64,000 nucleotides of DNA. Source: Zoogloeaceae bacterium (GTDB lineage Bacteria > Pseudomonadota > Gammaproteobacteria > Burkholderiales > Rhodocyclaceae). Of the stretch, positions 36,207-44,408 are shown in pieces (the first letter of the stretch is position 1; each line of letters begins with the position of its first letter). Where the stretch lies: NCBI GenBank assembly GCA_024235655.1, contig JACKLY010000003.1, forward strand, positions 238,435 through 302,434. The letters are read 5' to 3'. The notes beneath the pieces were generated by a model that worked only from the letters and a program-made list of their open reading frames with translations, was not told the origin of the DNA and did not search any database. Both the position numbers and the translations under genes were made by a program.

Positions 36207-36230
36207 ACGACCCGGACAACGCCGGGTCGT
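36207..36230. terminator. Hairpin after the S4 paralogue
   Basis: ACGACCCGG and CCGGGTCGT form a perfect 9-bp stem with a six-base loop, 16 bases past the S4 stop. No T run follows on either strand, yet it lies between convergent genes, so termination is likely but not certain. Confidence 0.6.
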
Positions 36231-36271
36231 CACCACACAGCAGGTTTTCAGTGCCGGGGCCACCGCCGAGA

Positions 36272-36726
36272 CTACTGCGTCAGCGACAATGCATCCGCGC
36301 CAGCACCGTTCCCTGCAACTTCCCGAACCAGCAGCCCCACCCCATGCGCGAAGCTGCCGACACCGGTGCGCTTGAGATAGATGCAGGGCTTGTTGTTGCG
36401 TTTGCAATGTTCCTTGAGCTTCCAGTAGGCAGCATGGCGGATACAGCCGGCCTGGCAGACAACGGCATCGGCAGCGGGCAGGCAGCCTCTTCGGCACGGC
36501 CGCGCCACTCAAGCTGAAGGCGCTGCGCGGTCTGCCGCAGCACCGGATCAGCTTCCGGGTGGGCAACAATGCAGTCGAGATGACGCAGCACGCAACCGGC
36601 AAGGCGGGCACAACGGCACTGGCAGTAGGAATTCATCAGTACCACCAGGCTGGCCATCAGCATTTCCGGGCGGCTATCCGTGCTTTTCCGAGAGCCTCCA
36701 TCGGCATTTACAAACCTGTTTTCCAT
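36272..36726 (-). pseudogene. DUF2325-domain protein broken by a single frameshift
   Basis: Translation from the ATG that touches the upstream stop (TGATG) gives MENRFVNADGG, a Cys-rich core CQCRCARLAGC and QRLQLEWRGRAEE. In the next ten or so codons the protein match moves to the -1 frame, which reads AADAVVCQAGCIRHAAYWKL and EHCKRNNKPCIYLKRTGVGSF, a clear DUF2325 domain ending at the TAG at 36272. One extra base (or a -1 shift) around 36480-36500 would join them. Either the gene is a recent pseudogene, or the assembly has an indel, or frameshifting is programmed. The N-terminal part is homologous to the small protein encoded at 30275. Confidence 0.7.
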
Positions 36727-37004
36727 CACACACCTTCCTCGCTGCGCAGTTCTTCCACGATTTCGCCGGATTGCGACATCTGCCACCAGCGGTAACGAAG
36801 GCCATGCAAGACGCTGCGCAGATGGGTGTCATCAAGCACCTTCTTTTCCAGCGCCCCCAGTTCGCCGGCGATCATTGCTGCCAGCATGGGTTGTCGCCGT
36901 TCGACATATTCGGTCATCAGGAAAACGACGGTCGCGAACAGATCGCTGCACCGCCCCGGGATGTCTGAGGGAGTGCGGTTTGGCGGTGAAATGGAAACGG
37001 GCAT
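36726..37004 (-). CDS. Small Fur-controlled protein of the local three-member family
   Basis: A 92-residue helical protein with AAGGAG seven bases before the ATG and a Fur box 19 bases upstream. Residues 24-73 (ATVVFLMTEYVERRQPMLAA through LRYRW) align without gaps with 50 residues of the next gene product (ASLVVLMNSYCQCRCARLAG through LQLEW), 14 identities by my count. The Cys residues of its relatives are absent here. The stop shares a base with the next start, so the pair is translationally coupled. Function unknown. Confidence 0.75.
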   Translation of the reverse strand: MPVSISPPNRTPSDIPGRCSDLFATVVFLMTEYVERRQPMLAAMIAGELGALEKKVLDDTHLRSVLHGLRYRWWQMSQSGEIVEELRSEEGV

Positions 37005-37022
37005 GGGCTATCTCCTTTTGCG

Positions 37023-37041
37023 GATGATAACCATTCTCATT
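37023..37041 (-). promoter_or_regulatory. Fur box upstream of the 92-aa gene
   Basis: On the minus strand it reads AATGAGAATGGTTATCATC, very close to the classical Fur consensus and to the three plus-strand boxes in this window. Confidence 0.85.
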
Positions 37042-37075
37042 TGTAGGCGCAAGTAAAGCCAGAGAAAATTCGCCG

Positions 37076-37999
37076 TCAGCGCTTGCGAAAGACGTAAAAC
37101 AGATTCGGCTCACTGACAACATACAGGTTGCCGTCACCGTCGAGCGCCACACCCTCGGCCTGGGGAACATCGCTGTGCAGGCCATGCCGGCCGCGCTTCA
37201 GCGAAAGCGTACTGATCGGATGGCCACCGGCATCAATCTCGACGACCATGCGCGATTCATCGGAAAGTGCCAGCAAATGCCCGGTACGGCTGTCGTAGTG
37301 CAGGCTGGAAAGGTCGCGGACGAACAACCGGCGGTCGCGTTCGCGGTTATCAAGCACCTCCAGCGATATGCCGGGTCCCTGCTGCAGTGGAAATCCGGAG
37401 ATTTCGTAGATGCGCATCGGGTCGCGCTCCTTAGCCACAAACAGGCGATTACCGACCGGGTCATAAGCCAGCCCCTCGAATCCCTTGTTGCCATTGCGGC
37501 CGATGCCGAGCGAGAACTGCTTGCTGCCGGCCGAATCGAGACGGACGGTATCGTCGGCAATGCGCACCTTGAACAGACGCTGCTGGCGCTCGTCGCTGAT
37601 CACGAAAAGGCCGGGAGCGATGTATTCAATGGCCTCGGCATCACCGAAGCCATGCAGGGGAATGCGCCGCAGGACATGTCCCTGCAGCGAAAGCTCGATG
37701 ACTTCCGGATGCTGGTTAGTCACCGAAAAAAGGCTTTTCCGAACCGGATCGTAGGTCAGTGCGGAAATATTGGCCAGATTGGCGTCGATAACCTGTGCCT
37801 CGAGTGTCACACGGTAATCAGGAAGCCACAGCGAACGCGACTGCCATTCCGTCGCGTTATGCCAGGTGCGCAGTGCAAACCAGCCGCGGTCAAACAACTG
37901 AGACGAAGCAAGGAAGGCAAACAGCGCCGCCAGCGTCAGGACGATGGCGGCTCTGCGCAGAAACAGATTTTCCTGATGCCCGATCGGAAACCCGCTCAA
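37076..37999 (-). CDS. SdiA-regulated/YjiK-like beta-propeller protein
   Basis: A 307-residue protein with one N-terminal membrane segment (RRAAIVLTLAALFAFLASSQLF), so the body is periplasmic and anchored. Repeated blades include LANISALTYDPVRKSLFSVTNQ, GFGDAEAIEYIAPGLFVISDE and GNKGFEGLAYDPVGNRLFVAKERDP, the pattern of the SdiA-regulated (PF06977-type) family. The conserved GFEGLAYD and QAEGVALDGDGNLYVVSEPN strands are present. It overlaps the selD stop by four bases. Role unknown; members may be phosphodiesterase-like or binding propellers. Confidence 0.8.
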   Translation of the reverse strand: MSGFPIGHQENLFLRRAAIVLTLAALFAFLASSQLFDRGWFALRTWHNATEWQSRSLWLPDYRVTLEAQVIDANLANISALTYDPVRKSLFSVTNQHPEVIELSLQGHVLRRIPLHGFGDAEAIEYIAPGLFVISDERQQRLFKVRIADDTVRLDSAGSKQFSLGIGRNGNKGFEGLAYDPVGNRLFVAKERDPMRIYEISGFPLQQGPGISLEVLDNRERDRRLFVRDLSSLHYDSRTGHLLALSDESRMVVEIDAGGHPISTLSLKRGRHGLHSDVPQAEGVALDGDGNLYVVSEPNLFYVFRKR

Positions 38000-39051
38000 T
38001 TCACCAGCACCTGTGGCGTGCCTTCGACGACTTCACCGATCACCGTCGCATGATCAAAGCCCTGCTGCAGGAAGATCGAGAGCACTTCTGTCGCTACTTC
38101 CGGCGCACAGGAAACCAGCAGGCCGCCACTGGTCTGCGGATCGGCCAGAAGCAGCCGCTCGGCTTCGCCGAAACGGCCGTCGACAACCAACTGCTCGCCG
38201 TAGCTCGCCAGATTGCGAGACGAAGCCCCGGTGACGAAACCATCCCGGGCGTAGCTCATCACGTTCGGCAACAGCGGCAAGGCGTCGAAGCTGAGCTTGG
38301 CAGCCACTCCGGAAGCACGGCAGATCTCGAGCAAGTGCCCGGCCAGGCCAAAGCCGGTCACATCGGTGACGGCATGTACACCCTCAAGGCAGGCGAGCGC
38401 CGGTCCCGGGGTGTTGAGCTGGGTCGTGGTGGAGATCAGGCTATCGTAGTCGTGCTCTTTCAGGGCCTGTTTCTTGAATGCCGAGGAATAGATACCGACC
38501 CCCAGCCCCTTGCCGAGAATCAGCCGGTCACCCGGTTTGGCGCCAAAATTGCGTTTGACGTGATCGGGCCGGACCAGACCGATCGCCACCAGGCCATAAA
38601 TCGGTTCCATCGAATCGATCGTATGGCCGCCGGCAATCGGAATACGCGCCTTGGCGCAGATCGATTCGCCGCCATCGAGGATGCGCCGAATGGTATCGGT
38701 ATCGAGCTTGCTTACCGGCATGCCGACAATGGCCAGGGCAAACAATGGCGTACCGCCCATGGCATAGATATCGGAGATGGCATTGGTCGCGGCGATCTGG
38801 CCGAAATGGAAGGGATCATCCACCACCGGCATGAAGAAGTCGGTTGTCGCAACGATCGCCTGCGTTTCGTTCAATTGCCAGACGGCAGCATCGTCCGACG
38901 TTTCAATTCCTACCAGCAACTGTGGCGGCATGAAAGCCGGTGCGGTTTTGGACAGGATTTTTTCGAGTACGCCTGGCGCAATCTTGCAGCCACAGCCGCC
39001 ACCGTGGGCAAGCTCGGTCAAACGCAGGGGGGGGCTATTTGTATCATTCAT
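37996..39051 (-). CDS. selD: Selenide, water dikinase
   Basis: Makes selenophosphate from selenide and ATP for selenocysteine and selenouridine synthesis. The N-terminal active loop reads HGGGCGCKIAPG, so the nucleophile is Cys rather than selenocysteine. ATP-binding segments include ATTDFFMPVVDDPFHFGQIAA and DIYAMGGTPLFAL, and the second half has AVTDVTGFGLAGHLLE and ADPQTSGGLL. I start at the ATG giving MNDTNSPPLRL. No selA or selB is visible nearby. Confidence 0.96.
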   Translation of the reverse strand: MNDTNSPPLRLTELAHGGGCGCKIAPGVLEKILSKTAPAFMPPQLLVGIETSDDAAVWQLNETQAIVATTDFFMPVVDDPFHFGQIAATNAISDIYAMGGTPLFALAIVGMPVSKLDTDTIRRILDGGESICAKARIPIAGGHTIDSMEPIYGLVAIGLVRPDHVKRNFGAKPGDRLILGKGLGVGIYSSAFKKQALKEHDYDSLISTTTQLNTPGPALACLEGVHAVTDVTGFGLAGHLLEICRASGVAAKLSFDALPLLPNVMSYARDGFVTGASSRNLASYGEQLVVDGRFGEAERLLLADPQTSGGLLVSCAPEVATEVLSIFLQQGFDHATVIGEVVEGTPQVLVN

Positions 39052-39096
39052 GAAATTCAACCTGGAAAGAGAGTCAAACTGAGGGGCAGACTGGTT

Positions 39097-39300
39097 TTAT
39101 TCAGCATCGAATCCGGCGTCTTCAATAGCCGCACGCAAGGCAGCGACGCTGGCCTGGTTCTCGTCGTGGCTGATGCGTGCCTCATTTTCCTCCAGCGAAA
39201 CGACCACCGCCGAAACGCCGGGCAGCACCTGCAAGACCCCCGTGATGTTCTTCACACAACCCTGGCAGCTCATGCCGCCGACCTTGATTACAGTTTCCAT
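39097..39300 (-). CDS. copZ: Heavy-metal-associated (CopZ-like) metallochaperone
   Basis: A 67-residue HMA-domain protein starting METVIKVGGMSCQGCVKNI. The metal site is GMSCQGC, and the fold ends AALRAAIEDAGFDAE. AAGGGAG five bases before the ATG settles the start. It lies 60 bases downstream of the copper ATPase gene on the same strand and probably delivers Cu(I) to it. Confidence 0.9.
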   Translation of the reverse strand: METVIKVGGMSCQGCVKNITGVLQVLPGVSAVVVSLEENEARISHDENQASVAALRAAIEDAGFDAE

Positions 39301-39360
39301 GCTGTCTCCCTTGATACGGTTCGATTCTGTCTGGCACACGGCCACTGTCTGTGCCGAAGT

Positions 39361-41748
39361 TTAGCTGTTCTTCCCGGCTACCGGCTGCCAGCGCTTGAGC
39401 AACAGTGAATTGGAAACAACCGACACCGAGCTCAACGCCATTGCCGCCCCGGCCACCACAGGATTGAGCAGTCCAAGCGCCGCCAGTGGAATGCCCAGGA
39501 TGTTGTAGATGAAGGCAAAGAAAAGGTTCTGCCGGATCTTCCCCAAGGTCGCCCGCGAAAGCAGGATGGCATCCGCCACACCATTCAGGTCGCTGCGAAC
39601 CAGCGTCAGATCGGCAGCCTCGATCGCCGCATCGGAACCTGCCCCCATGGCAAAGCCGATATCGGCAGCGGCCAGTGCCGGCGCATCGTTGATGCCATCA
39701 CCCACCATGGCCACAATGCCTTTCGTAGCCTTCAGCGCATTGACTGCGGCGGCCTTGTCGCCGGGCAGAATCTCGGCCTCGAACCGGTTCACCCCTGCGG
39801 CTTTCGCCACGGCGGCCGCTGTCCGGCGGTTGTCGCCGGTGAGCATCACCACCTCGATACCGAGCGTTTGCAGGCGTGCCACGGCGGCAACCGAACCGGT
39901 GCGCAAGGGGTCGGCAATAGCGATGGCAGCCAGCACTTTGCCGGCCTCGGCCAACACCACGACCGTCTTGCCCTCAGCCTGCAGATGTTCAATTTCCGGC
40001 AAATTGGCGGTGCTGCCCTCGGCAGCCCATAAGGGTGATCCCAGCTGCAGGCGGCGCCCTTCAACCAGCGCTTCCACCCCCTTGCCGGGAATAGCAGAAA
40101 ATTCGGTGACCTTCGGCAGAGTCTCTGCACCGGCATGCTGCAAAATGGCCTTGGCCAGCGGATGTTCCGAACCCTGCTCCAGCGCTGCCGCCAGGCGCAG
40201 GGCCTGAGCCCTGTCGTCGGTCAGCAGGACATCCGTAACCTCCGGGGCACCGCGGGTCAGCGTACCGGTCTTGTCTACCGCCAGCACAGCAATATGCTCA
40301 GCCCGTTCCAGTGCCTCGGCATTGCGAACCAGGATGCCGGCACGGGCGCCCTGCCCGGTGCCGACCATGATCGCCGTCGGCGTTGCCAGTCCCAAGGCAC
40401 AGGGGCAGGCAATGACCAGCACAGCCACGGCATTGATCAGCGCCTCGGCCAGATCACCGGCAAAGAACCACCAGCCGCCAAAAGTCAGCAGGGCGATGAC
40501 GCAGACGACCGGCACAAAGACGGCCGAAACCTGATCAGCCAGCCGCTGCACTGGCGCTTTCGAGCCCTGGGCTTCAGCGACCAGACGGATGATGCCGGCA
40601 AGCAAGGTGTGCTCGCCGACACCGGTTGCACGGCATCGCAATTGCCCGAGTTCATTCTGGGTTGCCGCAAAAACATGGTCCCCGGCCACCTTGGCAACCG
40701 GCATGCTTTCTCCGGTCAGCATTGCCTCGTTGATGCTGCTGCCGCCATCGATGACCACACCATCCACCGGCACGCTATCCCCTGGCCGGATGATAAAGAC
40801 ATCATCCGGCTGCAATGAATCCGCCGGCACTTCGACCAGCCGCCCGTCGCGTTCCACACGGGCAATACGTGGCTGCAAACGGATCAGCGCTTCAATCGCC
40901 GCCGTGGTACCTGCCTTTGCCCGTGCTTCGAGCAGCTTGCCCATCAGCACCAGCGTGATGACGGCCGCTGACGCCTCGAAATAGACATGGCGATGCTCGA
41001 AGCCGAATACCGTCACCACCGCCGAAAACGCCCAGGCCATGCTGGTCCCGAGTGCGACCAGTACATCCATGTTGGCACCGCCGCCCCGCAGGGTTTTCCA
41101 TGCACCATCATAGAAACGCCAGCCAATCCAGAACTGGACCGGGGTGGCCAGAAGCATCTGGAACCACCGCGGCAGCGGGTCACTGCCATGTTCGCTGCCC
41201 CCGAACATCCAGAACATCTGTAGCACCAGCGGCAGGGTCAGTACGGCCGAAATCCAGAAACGCTTCAATTCACGCTGATAAGCAGCCCGTTTTCGCGCCT
41301 TCTCATCCTCCCGCGAATGATCGTCGGCAACACGGGCGCCATAACCCGCTTTCTGGATAACGGCAATCAACGATGCATGATCAGCCAGCCCAGGCACGAA
41401 GCGGATCCGCGCATGCTCGGAAGCCAGATTGACCGAGGCCTCGACACCCTCTTCACGATTCAGCAACTTTTCCACACGGGTCGCACAGGCGGCGCAGGTC
41501 ATGCCTTCGATCGCCAGTTCCACGCTTTGCGCCGGCACGCTGAACCCGGCCCGTTCTATGGCGGCGACCAAGCGAGCCGGCGACGTTTCATCGCTGGTCA
41601 GCTTGATCTGCGCTCGCTCGGCAGCAAGATTGACGCTCGCCTCCACCCCCGGCAGACGGTTCAGGACTTTTTCAATGCGCGCCGAACAGGCGGCACAGGT
41701 CATCCCCGCCAATGGCAAATCAAGACGGCGACTGACGGGCCCGGTCAT
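39361..41748 (-). CDS. copA: Copper-translocating P1B-type ATPase
   Basis: Exports Cu(I) from the cytoplasm at the cost of ATP. Two N-terminal HMA domains carry GMTCAACSARIEKVL and GMTCAACATRVEKLL. Membrane helix 6 carries CPCALGLATPTAIM. The phosphorylation site is DKTGTLTRG and the HP motif is GSEHPLAKAI. The hinge is VGDGINDAPAL. At 795 residues it is a standard CopA. Its location next to uspA, a TauE/SafE-type protein, hemN and fnr also recalls the FixI/CcoI ATPases that load cytochrome cbb3, which I cannot exclude. The ATG overlaps the uspA stop. Confidence 0.93.
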   Translation of the reverse strand: MTGPVSRRLDLPLAGMTCAACSARIEKVLNRLPGVEASVNLAAERAQIKLTSDETSPARLVAAIERAGFSVPAQSVELAIEGMTCAACATRVEKLLNREEGVEASVNLASEHARIRFVPGLADHASLIAVIQKAGYGARVADDHSREDEKARKRAAYQRELKRFWISAVLTLPLVLQMFWMFGGSEHGSDPLPRWFQMLLATPVQFWIGWRFYDGAWKTLRGGGANMDVLVALGTSMAWAFSAVVTVFGFEHRHVYFEASAAVITLVLMGKLLEARAKAGTTAAIEALIRLQPRIARVERDGRLVEVPADSLQPDDVFIIRPGDSVPVDGVVIDGGSSINEAMLTGESMPVAKVAGDHVFAATQNELGQLRCRATGVGEHTLLAGIIRLVAEAQGSKAPVQRLADQVSAVFVPVVCVIALLTFGGWWFFAGDLAEALINAVAVLVIACPCALGLATPTAIMVGTGQGARAGILVRNAEALERAEHIAVLAVDKTGTLTRGAPEVTDVLLTDDRAQALRLAAALEQGSEHPLAKAILQHAGAETLPKVTEFSAIPGKGVEALVEGRRLQLGSPLWAAEGSTANLPEIEHLQAEGKTVVVLAEAGKVLAAIAIADPLRTGSVAAVARLQTLGIEVVMLTGDNRRTAAAVAKAAGVNRFEAEILPGDKAAAVNALKATKGIVAMVGDGINDAPALAAADIGFAMGAGSDAAIEAADLTLVRSDLNGVADAILLSRATLGKIRQNLFFAFIYNILGIPLAALGLLNPVVAGAAMALSSVSVVSNSLLLKRWQPVAGKNS

Positions 41749-42170
41749 TTGACGAGGAGCACCGGACAATGCGCCAGGCGCAACGCACGATGCGCAACGG
41801 AGCCGAGCACGGCATCAACGACCGCTGCACGGCCCTGATTGCCCATGACGATCCAGCCGCAGGCCAGATCGGCGGCAACGCTGACCACCAGTTCAGCCGG
41901 ATCGCCGACATGGATATGACGGGTATAGGCAATGCCTGCAGCATTCAGGGCAGCTTCTGCCGACGCCAGATGAGGCAGACTTTCCTCACGATAGTAATTA
42001 TCCAGGCTGTCGTGCCCGATATGGTGCTGCACGCGGCCAATTGGAATCGGCGGGTGCACATAGAGCAGATGAACTTCCGGCTCTTCCCGCCAGACCCCGA
42101 ATGTCGCCACGACTTCCGCCACCGCCCGGTCGGAGCATGCTGAACCATCCACTGCCAGCATCAGTTTCAT
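41745..42170 (-). CDS. Universal stress protein UspA family
   Basis: A 141-residue nucleotide-binding stress protein. It starts MKLMLAVDGSACSDRAVAEV and ends with the ATP-binding motif GNQGRAAVVDAVLGSVAHRAL. The ADP/ATP-type G-x2-G-x9-G-S spacing is intact. It overlaps copA by four bases and sits in a low-oxygen cluster with hemN and fnr, so it is probably induced with microaerobic growth. Confidence 0.9.
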   Translation of the reverse strand: MKLMLAVDGSACSDRAVAEVVATFGVWREEPEVHLLYVHPPIPIGRVQHHIGHDSLDNYYREESLPHLASAEAALNAAGIAYTRHIHVGDPAELVVSVAADLACGWIVMGNQGRAAVVDAVLGSVAHRALRLAHCPVLLVK

Positions 42171-42185
42171 TGCCTTTCCTCCACT

Positions 42186-42851
42186 TCAATTGCCCTGCAG
42201 CAAGTGCCAGACACCAATCAACCCCCAGACACCAAAACCGGCGACCAGTGCTCCGGCAGCCACCCGGACTAGCGGGCGCTGCACCCAATGGCGCAAACGA
42301 GCCAACAAGAACCCGGCCAACAATAGATTGGGCAAGGTGCCCAGTCCAAAGGCCAGCATCATCAAGCCGCCCTGAGCAGCAGAACCTGAAGTCAGCGCTG
42401 TCGCCAGGGCGCTATAGACCAGGCCGCAGGGCAGCCACCCCCAAAGCATACCCAAGGGGAAGGCTTGCAGCGCAGTTTTTGCCGGAACGAAGCGGCGGGT
42501 CAATGGCTGCACGCGCCGCCAGAGGTGCTGGCCGATGCGTTCGGTGAAAGCAAGCGCTCGGGTGAAGCCCATCAGATAAAAGCCGAGGGCGATCAGCATC
42601 AGGTTCGCCGCAAGGTAGAGTGCGATACGGAGCGATAACTGCCCGGACAGTGCCAGGGAAAGGCCGCCCAAAGCGCCGACAATGGCGCCGGCAAGTGTGT
42701 AGGAAAGAATGCGCCCGGCATTGTAGGCAAGATGCAGACTGAGGCGCGGCGGCCCGCCCATGGACAATGCACCGACGATGCCACCGCACATGCCGACGCA
42801 GTGCGTGCCACCAAGGAGTCCGACAAGAAAAAGGGCGAGCAGGCTGTCCAT
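42186..42851 (-). CDS. Sulfite exporter TauE/SafE (UreH-like) family membrane protein
   Basis: A 221-residue inner-membrane protein with six helices. The first contains LLALFLVGLLGGTHCVGMCGGIVGAL, whose HCVGMCGG motif is characteristic of the DsbD_2/UreH-like subgroup often encoded beside cytochrome oxidase and copper ATPase genes. Another helix contains FPLGMLWGWLPCGLVYSAL with a Cys that repeats the pattern. The motif pair GGTHCxGMCGG and WGWLPCGLVY suggests copper or thiol handling. The transported species is unknown. Confidence 0.82.
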   Translation of the reverse strand: MDSLLALFLVGLLGGTHCVGMCGGIVGALSMGGPPRLSLHLAYNAGRILSYTLAGAIVGALGGLSLALSGQLSLRIALYLAANLMLIALGFYLMGFTRALAFTERIGQHLWRRVQPLTRRFVPAKTALQAFPLGMLWGWLPCGLVYSALATALTSGSAAQGGLMMLAFGLGTLPNLLLAGFLLARLRHWVQRPLVRVAAGALVAGFGVWGLIGVWHLLQGN

Positions 42852-42901
42852 ATCAGAAAGCCGAGGATAACAGAGTCATCCCCGGCTCGCGTCTGGCGGC
42901 C

Positions 42902-44296
42902 TCAGATCACTTTGGAATAGCGGGTGCGCTGCCGGTCGGCGCGCAGATAGCGGTCGAAGACCATGGAAATGGCCCGTACCAGCATGCGCCCGGCGGGCAG
43001 CACGGTGATCCACTTGTCGTCGACCCGGACCAGGTCGGCAGCCTGCATTTCCTTGAGATCCTCGAGTTCCGAGGCAAAGTACTTGCGGAAGTCGATCAGG
43101 TGCGAGATCTCGATCGACTCGATCGACAGTTCGAAATGGCACATCAGTGCCTGGATGATCGAGCGACGCAGGATATCGTCGGCATTCAGCTCGATGCCGC
43201 GGTAGACCGGCAGGATACCGGCATCGAGGCGGTCGTAGTACTCATCCAGCGTCTTGACGTTCTGCTCATAGGTCGGCCCGACCTTGCCGATGGCGGAAAT
43301 GCCAAACGCCAGCAGATCGCAGTCGGCATACGTCGAGTAGCCCTGGAAGTTGCGGTGCAGCCTGCCCTGCCGCTGGGCAATCGCCAGTTCATCATCCGGC
43401 TTGGCAAAATGATCCATGCCGATGTAGACATAGCCGGCATCGGTCAGCTTGCGGATGGCCAGTGCCAGAATCTGCAAGCGGGCATCCGGCGACGGCATGT
43501 CATCGTTGTTGATGCGGCGCTGTGGCTTGAACAGGCTGGGCAGATGCGCATAGTTGTAGATCGACAGGCGATCCGGGTCCATAGCCAGTACGCGTTCGAT
43601 GGAACGGTTGAAGCCCATCACCGTCTGGTGTGGCAAGCCGTAGATCAGATCGATGGAAACCGATTTGAAACCGTTGTCACGGGCAGCGCGAATGACGGTT
43701 TCGGTTTCTTCCTCCGTCTGGATGCGATTGACCGCTTTCTGCACCTTTTCGTCGAAATCCTGGACCCCGACGCTCATGCGGTTGAAGCCGAGCTCGCCAA
43801 GCAGCTTGACGGTATCCACATCGACCTTGCGCGGGTCGACTTCGATCGAATATTCGCCATCATCAAGCAGCCGGAAATGCTCGCGCGTCGCGGCCATCAA
43901 CTGGCGCATTTCGTCGTGAGACAGGAAAGTCGGGGTGCCGCCACCCCAGTGCAACTGCAAAACATCCCGTTCACCATCCAGATACTGACTCTGCAGAGCC
44001 AGCTCTTTTGCCATGTATTTCAGATACTTGGCCGAACGCCCATGATCCTTGGTGATGATCTTGTTGCAGGCGCAGTAATAGCAGATGGTGTTACAGAAGG
44101 GGATGTGAAAGTATAATGAGAGCGGTCTGCTGATACCGCCGATATTTCGCTTGCCCAGCCAGAGCTTGTAGGCCTCCGCATCAAACGCTTCCACAAACCG
44201 GTCCGCGGTCGGATACGAGGTGTAGCGTGGCCCGTTGATGTCAAAACGACGGATGATCTGTGGATCAAATACAAGGTTGGGTGTTGCGAAGTTCAT
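42902..44296 (-). CDS. hemN: Oxygen-independent coproporphyrinogen III oxidase
   Basis: A radical SAM enzyme that makes protoporphyrinogen IX without O2. The CxxxCxxC cluster is in FHIPFCNTICYYCACNKI, followed by LHWGGGTPTFLSHDEM and GVQDFDEKVQKAVNRIQ. Length 464 and the YTSYPTADRFVEAF start are typical of HemN rather than HemW. An FNR box centred 41.5 bases before a probable start site (minus-strand -10 GATAAT at 44323-44328) predicts FNR activation under anoxia. Confidence 0.97.
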   Translation of the reverse strand: MNFATPNLVFDPQIIRRFDINGPRYTSYPTADRFVEAFDAEAYKLWLGKRNIGGISRPLSLYFHIPFCNTICYYCACNKIITKDHGRSAKYLKYMAKELALQSQYLDGERDVLQLHWGGGTPTFLSHDEMRQLMAATREHFRLLDDGEYSIEVDPRKVDVDTVKLLGELGFNRMSVGVQDFDEKVQKAVNRIQTEEETETVIRAARDNGFKSVSIDLIYGLPHQTVMGFNRSIERVLAMDPDRLSIYNYAHLPSLFKPQRRINNDDMPSPDARLQILALAIRKLTDAGYVYIGMDHFAKPDDELAIAQRQGRLHRNFQGYSTYADCDLLAFGISAIGKVGPTYEQNVKTLDEYYDRLDAGILPVYRGIELNADDILRRSIIQALMCHFELSIESIEISHLIDFRKYFASELEDLKEMQAADLVRVDDKWITVLPAGRMLVRAISMVFDRYLRADRQRTRYSKVI

Positions 44297-44350
44297 TGGT
44301 AACCTGCCGTAAGCGTTGCAGGATTATCAAATAGCGCAGCACGGCTGATA

Positions 44351-44364
44351 TTGACTTGGATCAA
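44351..44364. promoter_or_regulatory. FNR box between hemN and fnr
   Basis: TTGAC-TTGG-ATCAA is a near-perfect FNR/ANR site. A GATAAT on the minus strand at 44323-44328 places it at about -41.5 for hemN, the class II activator position. For fnr on the plus strand no good -10 sits at the matching place, so autoregulation by repression is only possible. Confidence 0.85.
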
Positions 44365-44408
44365 AGGGGCACAAGACCCTACTCCTCACCCCAACCGATG
44401 GAGATGAA

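Noticed and set aside
38990..39020. Possible selenocysteine in SelD
   Set aside because: The active loop reads GGGCGCK with ordinary Cys codons and no in-frame TGA.
37795..39408. Open frame of more than 500 codons on the plus strand
   Set aside because: It is antisense to the yjiK-like gene, selD and the copZ-like gene, which have clear family motifs; its translation is low-complexity and matches no family.
42767..44116. 449-codon open frame antisense to hemN
   Set aside because: Shadow of hemN; long antisense frames are common in GC-rich DNA.
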